A DNA stretch of 64,000 bases from an uncultured Litoreibacter sp. GTDB taxonomy: Bacteria; Pseudomonadota; Alphaproteobacteria; Rhodobacterales; Rhodobacteraceae. Under the pieces are notes generated by a model. It did no database searches. It was not told the DNA's origin and saw only the letters and a list, made by a program, of their open reading frames with translations. Shown here one piece after another: positions 46,954 to 56,959 of the stretch. Within the stretch, counting starts at the first letter, position 1. Each line of letters starts with the position of its first letter. Where the stretch lies: assembly GCA_947494435.1 (NCBI GenBank), contig CANLUY010000003.1:29209-93208 (forward strand), read 5' to 3'. Made by a program: the position numbers and the translations under genes.

Positions 46954-48158
46954 GTGATCACCCCAACACTCTGGCCAACCTTGGCAAAGGCATCGAGTGC
47001 GCGATCGAGATCTTCACGCGTTAGCCGCGCATTCATTTGCGTCCGAATTCGTGCCTGGCCCTTTGGCACAACCGGATAGAAGAAGCCGGAGACATAAACG
47101 CCATGATCGAAGAGCTCGGCAGCCATCTGCTGTGCCACCTTTGCGTCGCCAAGCATGACTGGTGCGATTGGATGAATACTCTCGGGCACAGTGAACCCAA
47201 GCTCGGTGAGCTGTTGGCGCCAATAGGACGTGTTCTCAAACAGCTGATCCCGGAGACCATCCCCCTCTTCGACGAGATCGAGCGCGGCGAGCGAGGCGGC
47301 GACGACGCTTGGCGGTAGGGAATTCGAGAAAAGATAAGGTCTTGCCCGCTGACGCAGCAGATCGATGACATTCTGAGGACCGGCAATGTAGCCTCCGATT
47401 GCGCCCCCAAGTGCCTTACCCAGTGTGCCAGTCAGAATATCGACCTGATCATTGACCCCAAAATGTGATGCAGTCCCTTGCCCCTTTTCACCCATGAAGC
47501 CTGTTGCGTGGCAATCATCGACCATCACCAAAGCGTCATACTTCTGCGCAAGCGTCACGATGTCATCCATCGGTGCGAGGTAACCGTCCATCGAGAATAC
47601 GCCGTCTGTTGCGATCATGATGAACCGTGCACCGGCTGCGCGTGCTGCTTTAAGCTGCTCTTCCAAATCGGCCATATCGGAGTTGCGGTAGCGATATCGC
47701 GAGGCTTTGCAGAGGCGGATGCCGTCAATGATCGAAGCGTGGTTGAGAGCGTCAGATACAATCGCATCTTCTGGCCCAAGGAGCGGCTCAAAGAGCCCGC
47801 CATTGGCATCGAAGCAGGCAGCGAACAGGATGGAATCGTCTTTGCCCAAATAGCGGGCGAGACGTTGTTCCAGCTTGCGGTGAAGGTCTTGCGTGCCGCA
47901 AATGAAGCGAACACTTGCCATGCCGTATCCGTAAGAGCTCAGAGCGCCTTGTGCCGCTTCAATTAGTTTTGGGTTGTCGGCGAGACCGAGGTAGTTATTG
48001 GCGCAGAGGTTGATGACGCCGTCGTGGTCTTTACCGCCAAAGTTCACAGAAATCTTGCCGCGCTGCGGCGAGGTGATTTCACGTTCAATCTTCATAAGGC
48101 CAGCCTCATCGATCTCAGTGAGTGTCGTATCGATGTGCGCAAAGAATCCGTCAGACAT
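46950..48158 (-). CDS. kbl: Glycine C-acetyltransferase (2-amino-3-ketobutyrate CoA ligase)
   Basis: [56 protein letters not shown]; start re-set to 48158. Confidence 0.95.
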   Translation of the reverse strand: MSDGFFAHIDTTLTEIDEAGLMKIEREITSPQRGKISVNFGGKDHDGVINLCANNYLGLADNPKLIEAAQGALSSYGYGMASVRFICGTQDLHRKLEQRLARYLGKDDSILFAACFDANGGLFEPLLGPEDAIVSDALNHASIIDGIRLCKASRYRYRNSDMADLEEQLKAARAAGARFIMIATDGVFSMDGYLAPMDDIVTLAQKYDALVMVDDCHATGFMGEKGQGTASHFGVNDQVDILTGTLGKALGGAIGGYIAGPQNVIDLLRQRARPYLFSNSLPPSVVAASLAALDLVEEGDGLRDQLFENTSYWRQQLTELGFTVPESIHPIAPVMLGDAKVAQQMAAELFDHGVYVSGFFYPVVPKGQARIRTQMNARLTREDLDRALDAFAKVGQSVGVIT

Positions 48159-48362
48159 GACAATACCCCAGATGCTGTTTGAATGATCGGTATAACGGAT
48201 ATTGTCCGCTATCAAGAACTTTTCCTTGACCATCAACCCGGAGTCGGTCTAGGCAGTCGCTACTCTCGCGCCGATTTGACATGCAGATTGCGGGCGCAAA
48301 ACAAGTTCAGCTAAAGCGGATGATCCTACATAGATCTTCCGAAAGACCCGAGGAGCGCTGCC

Positions 48363-48758
48363 ATGGCAGCATTGGAAGATCGTTGTTCAGAGCTCGCCAG
48401 CTTATTCCCCAATCAAGTCATTGTTTTAGAGGTGATGCTGGAAACTGCAGATGTCTGGTCGGGGCTTGAACAAGCCAGCATGGTGCTTCGAGAGAACGGC
48501 GCTCAGCTGATGAAACTGTCCAATTGCGGTCAGGCAGGTCTCTTCTTTCGCGTTAATTGTCCATCGCATGAAACCATCAACGACATTCGAAACGCCTTTG
48601 ATCAGGCAGACGGTCTCTCAATCCTTCGTTGGACGATCGAGCTTCGCCGACCAGAACCCGCGTCCGCTGATACCAAAGCCTGCAACTACTCTAAAAGCAC
48701 TTCGCCGCGCCGAAACGCTGCAGGCGAAACGCCAGTTGATTTTGTGAAGGCGTCATAG
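48363..48758 (+). CDS. Hypothetical protein (possible ACT-like fold)
   Basis: 131 aa ORF, divergent to kbl, 3' end overlaps the convergent araC-family gene by 73 nt. Confidence 0.45.
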   Translation: MAALEDRCSELASLFPNQVIVLEVMLETADVWSGLEQASMVLRENGAQLMKLSNCGQAGLFFRVNCPSHETINDIRNAFDQADGLSILRWTIELRRPEPASADTKACNYSKSTSPRRNAAGETPVDFVKAS

Positions 48759-49591
48759 AAGGCCGACAGTGACACAAATCCGGTGTCCAATGCGATTGTC
48801 AGGATTTTGAGATCCGTTTCCATAAGAAGCATCTTGGCATGGAACATGCGCGTGTCGTTGATGTGCTGTTTGACGGTGCGACCAAGCAGCTTTGAAAACA
48901 GCGTGATGGCATAGCGCTCTGAGATGCCAGCCTGTTCAGCCACATCCTTAACCTTGATCCGGTTGCCGTAGCTGTTGGCAATGAACTGCAGCATCTTTTC
49001 AAACTGAATGATCGACTTCGCGCCGACAACGTTGGACTCCCGTTGCACCGTCGAGTCGAGCAACACCTCCCACCCTTCCGTCGCAAGTCGATAGAGTCGC
49101 GCCTGAATTTCTAACGCATGTAGCCTCTGATAGTACTCAGATACCTGATCGACTTCCCCAGCCCACCTTGAAGTAACTTCGAAGTCGCCGGCGGACTCCG
49201 TCTTTGAACAGATCACAGCACCGCTCAAAAGCGTATCCACAAGACTCCTCGGAAGTGGCCATTTCATGAACTCAGACAGGTAGATGTAGATATTGGTGAT
49301 CTTTCCTGTTCCAACAACATCCAGCACGCGATGCGGATGAGCCGCCCAGAACACACAAAAGCGCCCCTTGGGAACTTGAACCTCTTTACCTGAGAAGGAG
49401 TAAGTCATCTCGCAATCTTCAAGAAAGTTCACTTCAATGGAGGGATGGAAGTGGTAGGCTGTTGCCTCTGGTTCCGGAACATGATGCTGCAGATAGACCC
49501 CAAGGCCCCTTGGTGAGTATCCGGCCTTCGCATATTCGGATCCCTCGAACCGTTCATCTACTGGTTGTGAAAGCTGTTTAGATAAAGCCAT
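48686..49591 (-). CDS. AraC family transcriptional regulator
   Basis: Cupin N-terminus plus C-terminal double HTH (VKDVAEQAGISERYAITLFSKLLGRTVKQHINDTRM). Confidence 0.9.
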   Translation of the reverse strand: MALSKQLSQPVDERFEGSEYAKAGYSPRGLGVYLQHHVPEPEATAYHFHPSIEVNFLEDCEMTYSFSGKEVQVPKGRFCVFWAAHPHRVLDVVGTGKITNIYIYLSEFMKWPLPRSLVDTLLSGAVICSKTESAGDFEVTSRWAGEVDQVSEYYQRLHALEIQARLYRLATEGWEVLLDSTVQRESNVVGAKSIIQFEKMLQFIANSYGNRIKVKDVAEQAGISERYAITLFSKLLGRTVKQHINDTRMFHAKMLLMETDLKILTIALDTGFVSLSAFYDAFTKSTGVSPAAFRRGEVLLE

Positions 49592-49699
49592 CGAATATTC
49601 TCGTGTTCCGTTTTTCGGAAATATATCGACAAATTTCGGAAGCGCGTCAATGAAGTCTCCCCCCAGACTGGATCGATAACCACAATGGGAGGACCCTCA

Positions 49700-51700
49700 A
49701 TGAAAAATAACATGAAGTCAGTTTTGCTGAGCGCTACAGCTTGTTGTATCGCGTTTGGCACATCATCCTGGGCGGATGATATGCCCCCAGAAACAAGCAT
49801 GTCTGGTCTCGATTATGAACTGATCGGACGTGACGATCTTTATAGCTACGGCTCATTGGGTGCATATTCGCAGTCGCCTGATCTGGATCAACTGGTTGCC
49901 GACGGCGCGCTTCCAGCTGTCGCGGACCGGTTGCCAGCCGAGCCAATCATCATGACCACAGCCGCAATGGTTGATGGTATCGGTGAATATGGTGGTGTGT
50001 TCCGCCATGTCATCGGTGGTCGGCCAGAAGGCTGGAACTGGATGGCGGGTCAGCACCAAGGCTGGGGCGGCATCAACATGGCCGTCCAAGAATGCCTCGT
50101 GCGTCAGGGCCCACGCTGGCAGGTCCGCGGTGAAGACCAAACTGGTCCTCTCCCGAACCTGGTACATTCCTGGACTTGGAACGACGATCGGACAACCGTC
50201 ACTTTGAACCTGATGGAAGGTGTGCGTTGGTCCGACGGTGATCCATTCGACGTCGAAGACGTGCGCTTCTGGTGGGAAGACAACGTGCAAGACCCGAATG
50301 TTGCGAGCCGTCTGACGGCCAACACATTTGGCGGTGAAGGCACAACGATGGAAGTCATTGATGACTACACGTTCAGCTTCACCTTCACGTCGCCGCAAAG
50401 CGATGCGGTTCTTGAAGGCCTCGCCTATATCCAAGGTTGCCCCGGGCCGAGCCACATTCTGAAGGCAAGCCATCCGAACTACGGTGGATCCAGCTACGAA
50501 GACTACACCGGTGCGCTGCCAGCAGACATCACACCGCCTGTTGGTCTTGGTGCGTGGATCCCTGTTGAGCATATCCCAGATGAGCTCGTCGTCATGCGGC
50601 GTAACCCATACTACTTCAAGGTCGACGAGTCAGGCCAGCAGCTCCCCTACTTCGATGAGATGCATTTCCGTCTGTCGACATGGAGTGACCGCACGGTTCA
50701 GACGGTTGCAGGTACAGGTGACTTCTCCAACATGGAGAACCCTGGGAACTATGTTGAAACGCTTCAGCAGTCCCAGCAGCCAGATAGCCCTGTCCGTGTC
50801 GCCTTTGGTCCACGCGTTCTGGGTTGGCTGATCAACCTGAACTATGATCTGTCATCAGCAGCAGATGACTACGACACCGAATTGCGGACACTCTTCCGCG
50901 AAACCGACTTCCGTCTCGCTCTGAGCCATGCTCTTGATCGCGATGCTATTGGACAGTCGCTGGTGCGTGGGCCGTTCGCTTACCCATATATGGGTGGATT
51001 TGTGACCGGCTCGCCTTACTACGACGCCGCCAGCACAGATTTTCATCCGTACAATGTTGAGCAGGCCAATGCCCTTCTTGATGGTCTGGGGGTGACCGAT
51101 ACTGACGGAAATGGTGTTCGGAACTTGGCCAGCGGCGAAGACATCGAAATCGATGTTCAGTTCGACTCAGGTCGTAACGAAGAGCGCCGTCAGCTTGATG
51201 CGGTCACTGCACAATTCGCTGACATCGGCATCCGTCTGATTCCGCGCGCTGTTGACGGAACGAACATCGACACGATCCGGGCCGGTGGCGCCTACACCGC
51301 ACTGTTCCAACGTCGTCCCATTGTCGTTCCAACACGCGAGACTTGCGAATCTCTGCCTTCAGGTGACGGTTGTCCCTACTTCAACATTGGTGGCGAGCGT
51401 CTACCTTTCGAGAGCGATATCACAGCGGCCTACACAACGCTGGTCTCAACTCTCGATCCGGCTGAGCAAGTAGCAGCTGCGAATACGATCCAGGCCAACA
51501 TTACTGAGAATGCCTATGTGATCGGTACCGTTCAAATCCCAGCTGCGCTTCTGATCAACGATCGGATCAAGAACGCGCATCCCGGGACGCCCGTCTTCAT
51601 GTACGAATGGGCGGAAGATGCGGTTATGCGCGAGCGTCTTTGGACGCCTGCAGACGAGCAGGAGACTGAGCTCTACGACGGCACAGTCGCTGAATACTAA
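49700..51700 (+). CDS. Opp/Dpp-type ABC transporter substrate-binding protein (AgpA-like)
   Basis: SBP family 5 pattern (YEDYTGALPADITPPVGLGAWIPVEH...); start ATG 49700 after GGAGG. Confidence 0.88.
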   Translation: MKNNMKSVLLSATACCIAFGTSSWADDMPPETSMSGLDYELIGRDDLYSYGSLGAYSQSPDLDQLVADGALPAVADRLPAEPIIMTTAAMVDGIGEYGGVFRHVIGGRPEGWNWMAGQHQGWGGINMAVQECLVRQGPRWQVRGEDQTGPLPNLVHSWTWNDDRTTVTLNLMEGVRWSDGDPFDVEDVRFWWEDNVQDPNVASRLTANTFGGEGTTMEVIDDYTFSFTFTSPQSDAVLEGLAYIQGCPGPSHILKASHPNYGGSSYEDYTGALPADITPPVGLGAWIPVEHIPDELVVMRRNPYYFKVDESGQQLPYFDEMHFRLSTWSDRTVQTVAGTGDFSNMENPGNYVETLQQSQQPDSPVRVAFGPRVLGWLINLNYDLSSAADDYDTELRTLFRETDFRLALSHALDRDAIGQSLVRGPFAYPYMGGFVTGSPYYDAASTDFHPYNVEQANALLDGLGVTDTDGNGVRNLASGEDIEIDVQFDSGRNEERRQLDAVTAQFADIGIRLIPRAVDGTNIDTIRAGGAYTALFQRRPIVVPTRETCESLPSGDGCPYFNIGGERLPFESDITAAYTTLVSTLDPAEQVAAANTIQANITENAYVIGTVQIPAALLINDRIKNAHPGTPVFMYEWAEDAVMRERLWTPADEQETELYDGTVAEY

Positions 51701-51708
51701 CTTCTCCC

Positions 51709-51751
51709 TGTAGAACGGCAGTGCCCGGCGTTTACGTCGGGCACTGCTTCG
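51709..51751 (+). terminator. Intercistronic hairpin GCAGTGCCCG...CGGGCACTGC
   Basis: 10-bp perfect inverted repeat immediately after the SBP gene. Confidence 0.6.
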
Positions 51752-51776
51752 CTGCTCATTTATTCGGAATTACACC

Positions 51777-52802
51777 ATGGGTCTCCTGGGTTTTATTGCC
51801 CGAAGGGTGGTCATCACCATCCCTTTGCTGATCGGTATATCGATCGCCTCATTCGCCATCATTGTCGCCGTACCTGGTGACTATGTTGATGCCTGGATGG
51901 GTCAAACGATGGCCCAAACGGGCCTCTCCCGAGAGGACCTTCTTCCACGTGCGGAGGCACTGCGCGAAGAGCTAGGCCTCGACCGATCCTTCTTTGCTCA
52001 ATACTTCATCTGGATCAAAGGCATCGTCCTTCACTGGGATTTCGGCGACTCCTTTACACAATCCCGCCCTGTTTCTGAGGTCATTGGCATCCGCCTTCCG
52101 AGATCGCTTGGGATCGCACTCGTGGCTCTTGTGATCGGCCAGTCGATTGGCATTCTTTTGGGCATCTATGCGGCCGTGAACCAGTATCGCTGGGGCGACA
52201 CCATCGCGACGGTCGTTGCCTTCCTTGGGATTGTTGTCCCGAAGTTCATCACGTCGCTCGTCATCCTCTACGTTCTGGTTTTCATCTATCAATATCCCTA
52301 CATCGGCGCATTCAACTCACCTGAATATGCCATCCAAAGAGAGTTTTCCTTCGCAAAGCTTTGGAACTTGTTCCTACATGTGTGGCCAGTTCTCGCGATC
52401 TCGATTTGGGCTGGCAGTGCTCTGACAACGCGGATGATGCGCGGGAATCTCCTCGATGTTCTCAACGCACAGTACATCGAAACCGCGCGGGCCAAAGGTC
52501 TGACAAGGCGTCGTGTTCTTTTCAAGCACGCTGTACCAAACGCAATGCATCCCGTGATCATGAACATGGGCAGTCGCTTTGACTACATGATCAAAGGCGA
52601 GCTGGAAATTGCGATTGTTCTCGGCCTCCCGACCATTGGGCCCCTCATTCTTAGCTCGGTCGCGGAACGTGACATGTATGTTGTGTCTGCCATTTTTCTG
52701 CTGGTCGCCGTCATGTTGGTGATCGGTAACCTGCTCGCCGACATCCTTCTGGCACTCCTTGATCCGCGCGTGCGCCGCGCAACGATGGCGGGGGGCAAGT
52801 AA
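51777..52802 (+). CDS. Opp/Dpp-type ABC permease
   Basis: DppB-like; YIETARAKGLTRRRVLFKHAVPNAMHPVI. Confidence 0.93.
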   Translation: MGLLGFIARRVVITIPLLIGISIASFAIIVAVPGDYVDAWMGQTMAQTGLSREDLLPRAEALREELGLDRSFFAQYFIWIKGIVLHWDFGDSFTQSRPVSEVIGIRLPRSLGIALVALVIGQSIGILLGIYAAVNQYRWGDTIATVVAFLGIVVPKFITSLVILYVLVFIYQYPYIGAFNSPEYAIQREFSFAKLWNLFLHVWPVLAISIWAGSALTTRMMRGNLLDVLNAQYIETARAKGLTRRRVLFKHAVPNAMHPVIMNMGSRFDYMIKGELEIAIVLGLPTIGPLILSSVAERDMYVVSAIFLLVAVMLVIGNLLADILLALLDPRVRRATMAGGK

Positions 52803-53921
52803 ATGGCCAGTGTTGACTTGAGCATGAATGCTGAAGAGGAAGCCAAGCACTCCCTCACCTACTGGCAGCTTGTGCGCCGACGGTTCCGACGCAATCGTTA
52901 CGGTATGGCGGGCTTTATCGGCTGCTGTTTCATATTTTTCATCGCGATCTTTTCCGGCTTCTTGGCCCCCTATAGCGCGGGAACAAGGGATTCCGCGGCC
53001 CTATTCTCTCCGCCGCAGTCGATACACATCATAGACGTCGATGGTGGCATCACCTGGCCATATGTCCTCGGCTTCGACGAGCAGATGGACCCTGTGACGT
53101 TTGCATTCACGTTTGTCCCATCGGAAGAGAAGAAGATCCCGCTCGACTTCTTCGCGCGGGGCGAGACTTGGTCCTTCCTTGGCATGGAGTTCGACCGGCA
53201 CTTTGTCCTTGGTGAGAATGGACAACCGGTACACTTCTTGGGAACTGACGGCCTTGGCCGCGATGTTCTCTCTCGCGCAATCCACGGTAGTCGGATCACG
53301 TTGATCATGGGGCTGGTTGTTATGGCAGCCGCCTGCATCATCGGAACAACTGTGGGGATTACGTCTGGGTATTTCGGCGGTCTGACCGATACGATCATCC
53401 AACGGATCATCGAGTTTGTGAAGTCCTTTCCGGATTTGCCGCTTTATCTCGCCCTTCTCGCGATCCTGCCAAGGCGGGCGGATCCAATGACGATCTTCAT
53501 CATGTTCGCTTCAATACTTGTATTGTTGCAGTGGGCAGATTTGGCACGCGAGCTGCGTGGCAAAGTGATTGCGATCCGTTCGGTCGAATTCGTGCGCGCG
53601 GCGGTGGCCGTGGGTGCCACAGACAAGCGGATCATCTTCCGTCATATCGCGCCGAGCATGTCTTCCCACGTGATCGTCTGGGCGACTTACACCCTCCCGA
53701 ATGTGATCTTGCTTGAAAGTTTCTTGTCGTTCCTCGGCGTTGGAATCCAAGCCCCGATGATCTCATGGGGTGTGATGCTCAACCAGGTTCGAGACTTCCA
53801 GGCCCTTGCTGCAGCACCGTGGCTCTTGGCACCGGTGGGATTCATCATCCTCTCCGTCCTTTCTTTCAACGCCCTCGGTGATGGCCTGCGGGACGCAATG
53901 GACCCTTATTCAAATGACTGA
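52803..53921 (+). CDS. Opp/Dpp-type ABC permease
   Basis: DppC-like; GTDGLGRDVLSRAIHGSRITL, EFVRAAVAVGATDKRIIFRHIAPS. Confidence 0.93.
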   Translation: MASVDLSMNAEEEAKHSLTYWQLVRRRFRRNRYGMAGFIGCCFIFFIAIFSGFLAPYSAGTRDSAALFSPPQSIHIIDVDGGITWPYVLGFDEQMDPVTFAFTFVPSEEKKIPLDFFARGETWSFLGMEFDRHFVLGENGQPVHFLGTDGLGRDVLSRAIHGSRITLIMGLVVMAAACIIGTTVGITSGYFGGLTDTIIQRIIEFVKSFPDLPLYLALLAILPRRADPMTIFIMFASILVLLQWADLARELRGKVIAIRSVEFVRAAVAVGATDKRIIFRHIAPSMSSHVIVWATYTLPNVILLESFLSFLGVGIQAPMISWGVMLNQVRDFQALAAAPWLLAPVGFIILSVLSFNALGDGLRDAMDPYSND

Positions 53922-55524
53922 TCAGCTGCTGAAAATCGACAATGTGGCGGTCTCCTTCCGTACATCATCCGGCACCACGGAGGCTGTAAAGGATGTCAGC
54001 TATTCCGTTGCCAAAGGCGAAACGCTCGCTGTGGTTGGTGAAAGTGGATCTGGGAAGTCCGTGACCGCAAGAGCGATCATGGGCATGCTCGCGCCAAATG
54101 CGATTGTTGGCGAAGACACGGCTATTGAGTTCGACGGCAAGGACCTTACCAAGTTCTCTGAGATCGAGATGCAAGAGCTTCGCGGCAATCGCATCTCAAT
54201 GATTTTTCAGGAGCCGCTAACCTCCCTCAACCCTGTGCACAAGGTTGGCGACCAGGTGGCGGAAATCATCTCTTCGCACCGCAGGCTGTCAAAGTCTGAC
54301 TTGAAGGCTGAAGTGATCAGACTGTTAACTGAGGTACAACTCCCGAACCCTGAAGCGCGCTATGCACAATACCCGCACGAAATGTCCGGGGGACAGCGGC
54401 AGCGGGTCATGATCGCAATGGCTTTGGCCAACGATCCTGATCTGCTGATCGCCGACGAGCCCACAACGGCGCTTGATGTGACCGTTCAGGCAGAGATCCT
54501 TTCGCTACTGAAAGTGCTTCAAGCAAAGCATCATATGGCGGTCATCTTAATCACCCACGATCTGACAGTCGTACAAAGCGTTTCCGACCGGGTGGTCGTC
54601 ATGCGGCGTGGAGAAGTGGTTGAGCGCGGCGCGACAGCGGATGTCTTTGAAAATCCACAGCACGACTACACCAAGCATCTGATCAATTCCGAACCTAAGG
54701 GGCTGCCTGATCCATTGGATGATAATGCACCCATTGTCATGGACGGCAAAGACCTCCGAATTGTCTTCACATTGAGATCCGGCGGCTTCTTCAGTGGCAA
54801 AAAGGTTGAGCTTGCAGCTGTTGATGGTGTGTCCGCCAGTATCCGGCGCGGAGAAACGCTTGGGATCGTTGGCGAGAGCGGATCGGGAAAGACGACCTTC
54901 GGCATGTCGCTCATTCGTTTAGGCGAAACACAGGAAGGCGAAATATCCTTCCACGATAAGCGCATCGAACGCTTGAGCAGAAACGAGATGCGCCCTTTGC
55001 GGCCACGTATTCAGGTTGTGTTTCAGGACCCATTCTCATCTCTGAACCCACGCATGATCGTGCGCCAGATCTTAGAAGAAGGACTTGTCGTCAATAACCT
55101 CGGCGCAAATGCTGCTGAACGGCGAGACATGATCCATACGGCAATGGACGACGTTCAGATGCCCCACTCTGCATTAGAGCGCTTTCCACATGAATTCTCT
55201 GGTGGTCAACGCCAGCGCCTTGCAATTGCGCGCGCAATTGTTCTGAAGCCGGAATTCATTCTTCTAGATGAACCCACCTCCGCACTCGATTTGTCTATTC
55301 AGGCACAGATCATTGACCTGCTGCGCGACCTGCGTCGCAAGCACGGGCTCAGCTATCTCTTCATCAGCCATGATTTGAAGGTTGTGAAAGCGCTTTGCCA
55401 CAACACAATCGTCATGCAGCACGGCAAGGTCGTCGAAGCAGGCCCTACCGACAAAGTGCTGAGCAATCCCGAGACCGCCTATACCCAACGGCTTGTGAAA
55501 GCCGCTTTTGAAGTTGTGGCGTAG
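53914..55524 (+). CDS. Fused Opp/Dpp-type ATP-binding protein (DppD-DppF)
   Basis: Two complete ABC domains: [16 protein letters not shown]...[15 protein letters not shown] and [18 protein letters not shown]...[15 protein letters not shown]. Confidence 0.95.
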   Translation: MTDQLLKIDNVAVSFRTSSGTTEAVKDVSYSVAKGETLAVVGESGSGKSVTARAIMGMLAPNAIVGEDTAIEFDGKDLTKFSEIEMQELRGNRISMIFQEPLTSLNPVHKVGDQVAEIISSHRRLSKSDLKAEVIRLLTEVQLPNPEARYAQYPHEMSGGQRQRVMIAMALANDPDLLIADEPTTALDVTVQAEILSLLKVLQAKHHMAVILITHDLTVVQSVSDRVVVMRRGEVVERGATADVFENPQHDYTKHLINSEPKGLPDPLDDNAPIVMDGKDLRIVFTLRSGGFFSGKKVELAAVDGVSASIRRGETLGIVGESGSGKTTFGMSLIRLGETQEGEISFHDKRIERLSRNEMRPLRPRIQVVFQDPFSSLNPRMIVRQILEEGLVVNNLGANAAERRDMIHTAMDDVQMPHSALERFPHEFSGGQRQRLAIARAIVLKPEFILLDEPTSALDLSIQAQIIDLLRDLRRKHGLSYLFISHDLKVVKALCHNTIVMQHGKVVEAGPTDKVLSNPETAYTQRLVKAAFEVVA

Positions 55525-55582
55525 CTCAACGAAACCAAACGAAAAGCCGCTGCATGGTGGTAGGAAAAACAGGAAAAGACAG

Positions 55583-56959
55583 ATGTCGAGACAACCAAAG
55601 ATCGCGTTCATTGGAGCAGGCTCAACGATTTTTATGAAGCACCTGATCGGTGATGTGTTGCAGCGTCCGCGGTTGAGTGGCGCACATGTGGCACTCATGG
55701 ACATCAACGAAGAACGTTTGCGCGAGTCTGAGATTATTTGTCGACGGATGATTTCGGTGTTGGGTGTTGAAGCGACAATCTCGACGCATGCAAATCAGAA
55801 AGAGGCCCTGGATGGAGCCGATTTCGTCATCACCGCGTTCCAGATCGGTGGCTACGAGCCCTGCACCGTAACAGATTTTGAGGTGCCTAAGAAATTTGGG
55901 CTACGCCAAACCATTGCCGACACTTTAGGGATTGGTGGGATCATGCGCGGGCTGCGTACGGTTCCTCATCTTTGGTCCGTTTGCGAAGACATGATGGAGG
56001 TTTGCCCGGACGCCACACTGCTTCAATATGTGAACCCTATGGCGATCAACATATGGGCTATCACGCGGAAGTTTCCAAAGATTAAAGTCGTTGGTCTGTG
56101 CCATTCCGTGCAACATACAATCCGAGATCTCTCCATTGATCTCGGCGTTGACCCATCCAAAATCCGTTATGATAGCGCCGGCATCAATCACATCGCTTTC
56201 TTCACCAAGCTGGAAGAAGTCATGGAAGACGGTTCATACAGAGATCTCTATCCAAGACTGCGTGAAGGATATGCAAACGGTTCAATGCCCAGTGCTGCAA
56301 GCCAGTACAATGACCGCTGTCCGAACTATGTGCGCTACGAGATGATGACGAAGGTCGGGTATTTCGTCACCGAAAGCTCCGAGCATTTTGCAGAATACGT
56401 ACCGTGGTTCATCAAAGAAGGCCGCGAAGACATCCTAAAGCGGTTCCAAATCCCGTTGGATGAATACCCGACGCGGTGCATTGAACAAATCGCAGGCTGG
56501 AAAGAAGAAAGCGCGGCTCTGGAAGGCGGCGCTGAATTGGAGCTGACACCAAGTGACGAGTATGCTTCTGACATCATCGAGTCGATTTGGACAGGCGTTC
56601 CGTCAAAGATCTACGGCAACTTGCGCAATGATGGCCTGATCACGAACTTGCCTGACGGCTGCGCGGTGGAGGTGCCCTGTCTCGTGGACTGGAACGGTAT
56701 CCAACCAACCCAAGTTGGCCGCATGCCTCCGCAATTGACAGCAATCATGCAATCCAACGTAACCGTCCAAGATCTCGTGGTTGAGGCACTAATCACTGAA
56801 AACCCCGAGCACATTTACCATGCCGCGATGATGGACCCACATACCGCGGCCGAGCTTGATCTCGACCAGATTTGGGAGCTTGTTGGCCAGCTGCTCGAAG
56901 AGCATAGCGATTGGCTTCCAGATTGGGCGAAGCCTGCCAAAAAGGTCGAAGTGGCCTAG
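55583..56959 (+). CDS. melA: GH4 alpha-galactosidase (CHSV motif)
   Basis: KIAFIGAGSTIFMKHLIGD; GLCHSVQHTIRDLS; start near 55583. Confidence 0.9.
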   Translation: MSRQPKIAFIGAGSTIFMKHLIGDVLQRPRLSGAHVALMDINEERLRESEIICRRMISVLGVEATISTHANQKEALDGADFVITAFQIGGYEPCTVTDFEVPKKFGLRQTIADTLGIGGIMRGLRTVPHLWSVCEDMMEVCPDATLLQYVNPMAINIWAITRKFPKIKVVGLCHSVQHTIRDLSIDLGVDPSKIRYDSAGINHIAFFTKLEEVMEDGSYRDLYPRLREGYANGSMPSAASQYNDRCPNYVRYEMMTKVGYFVTESSEHFAEYVPWFIKEGREDILKRFQIPLDEYPTRCIEQIAGWKEESAALEGGAELELTPSDEYASDIIESIWTGVPSKIYGNLRNDGLITNLPDGCAVEVPCLVDWNGIQPTQVGRMPPQLTAIMQSNVTVQDLVVEALITENPEHIYHAAMMDPHTAAELDLDQIWELVGQLLEEHSDWLPDWAKPAKKVEVA

